64,000 nt of DNA from Cynocephalus volans (taxonomy: Eukaryota; Chordata; Mammalia; Dermoptera; Cynocephalidae): the NCBI RefSeq assembly GCF_027409185.1, contig NC_084464.1, forward strand, positions 43,065,095 to 43,129,094, given 5' to 3'. Each line of letters starts with the position of its first letter. Position 1 is the stretch's first letter. Shown piece after piece: positions 63,600-64,000 of this stretch. The notes below the pieces were generated by a model that saw only the letters and a program-made list of their open reading frames with translations, did no database searches and was not told the DNA's origin. The translations under genes and the position numbers were made by a program.

Positions 63600-64000
63600 T
63601 ATATATATAGAGAATATAAGCAATATAAATCAAGGAATAGGGATTTCCTCTTAAGCTAATGAAGTGTAAATTATATATATTCCTTCCCTTCACAATCCTC
63701 TGACCAGGGCTGAGACATGTAGCCACACCGGGCTACAAGAGAGGTTGGGAACCATTCAAAATTTGTACCCTACAAAAATGTCCAATTAAAAAAATCATTT
63801 GACTAAATTAAAAATTAATAGTTGATTAATTTAAAAAATAATTAACTTAAAATGAATTAATTTAAAAATTATTTGTTTATTTATTTATTTATTTTAAAAA
63901 GAGAGGCTGGGAAATGTAACCTATCCATGTACCCAGGAGGAAGAGGAAAATGGATCTAGTAGTCTGTAGACCTTATATGTTTGGAAATATCTTTATTCCA
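63600..64000. repeat. AT-rich end with TA and TTTA runs
   Basis: A short TA run is at ~63596-63608, a TTTA run at ~63868-63893, and a MER-type scrap ('tgagacatgtagccacaccg') between them. No gene. Confidence 0.55.

Overview
This is nuclear DNA from a placental mammal. It contains intron-rich genes with GT-AG splice sites, polyadenylation signals, and mammal-wide MIR, L2, L1, hAT and LTR repeats. It matches the gene-poor mucin part of the MHC class I region (human 6p21.33 order: VARS2 - SFTA2 - MUCL3/DPCR1 - MUC21 - MUC22). The youngest repeats are SINEs built from one or two tRNA-Ile-like modules, most with clear target-site duplications. From memory this resembles the dimeric tRNA-Ile SINEs of colugos (CYN) or a horseshoe-bat SINE; I cannot decide the species without a search.

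Layout. 1-11.6 kb: VARS2 (+), complete in 29 coding exons (1064 codons), with one GC-AG intron. 15.08-15.83 kb: SFTA2 (-), 3 coding exons, 78 aa. 18.0-21.7 kb: a four-exon mucin-like membrane protein gene (+) that I do not recognise, with a 21-bp minisatellite coding for heptads. 23.9-33.2 kb: MUCL3/DPCR1 (+), 3 coding exons, 634 aa, behind a CRE plus TATA promoter. 34.7-34.95 kb: a CpG-rich island. 35.4-43.9 kb: a broken MUC22-like copy (+) that has lost its start codon and signal-peptide core, has a frameshift, and is split by repeats; its transmembrane segment and Gly/His-rich tail reading frame are still readable. 47.7-51.4 kb: MUC21 (+), 3 coding exons, 327 aa, with exact 90-bp-period repeats. 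51.4-59.6 kb: repeat-filled intergenic DNA. 59.9-60.2 kb: promoter and first coding exon of a second MUC22-like gene (probably MUC22), whose remaining exons lie past the window.

How it fits together. Apart from the two housekeeping or secretory genes at the left, the window is a tandem family of membrane mucins: phase-1 signal-peptide exon, large Ser/Thr repeat exon, a transmembrane segment preceded by Pro/Trp, and a short cytoplasmic tail joined in phase 0. The promoters of MUC21, the broken copy and the downstream MUC22-like exon are visibly related, so the cluster grew by segmental duplication. The products would be O-glycosylated surface mucins of epithelia. The main discoveries are the extra mucin-like gene between SFTA2 and MUCL3 and the MUC22-like relic on the 'wrong' side of MUC21.
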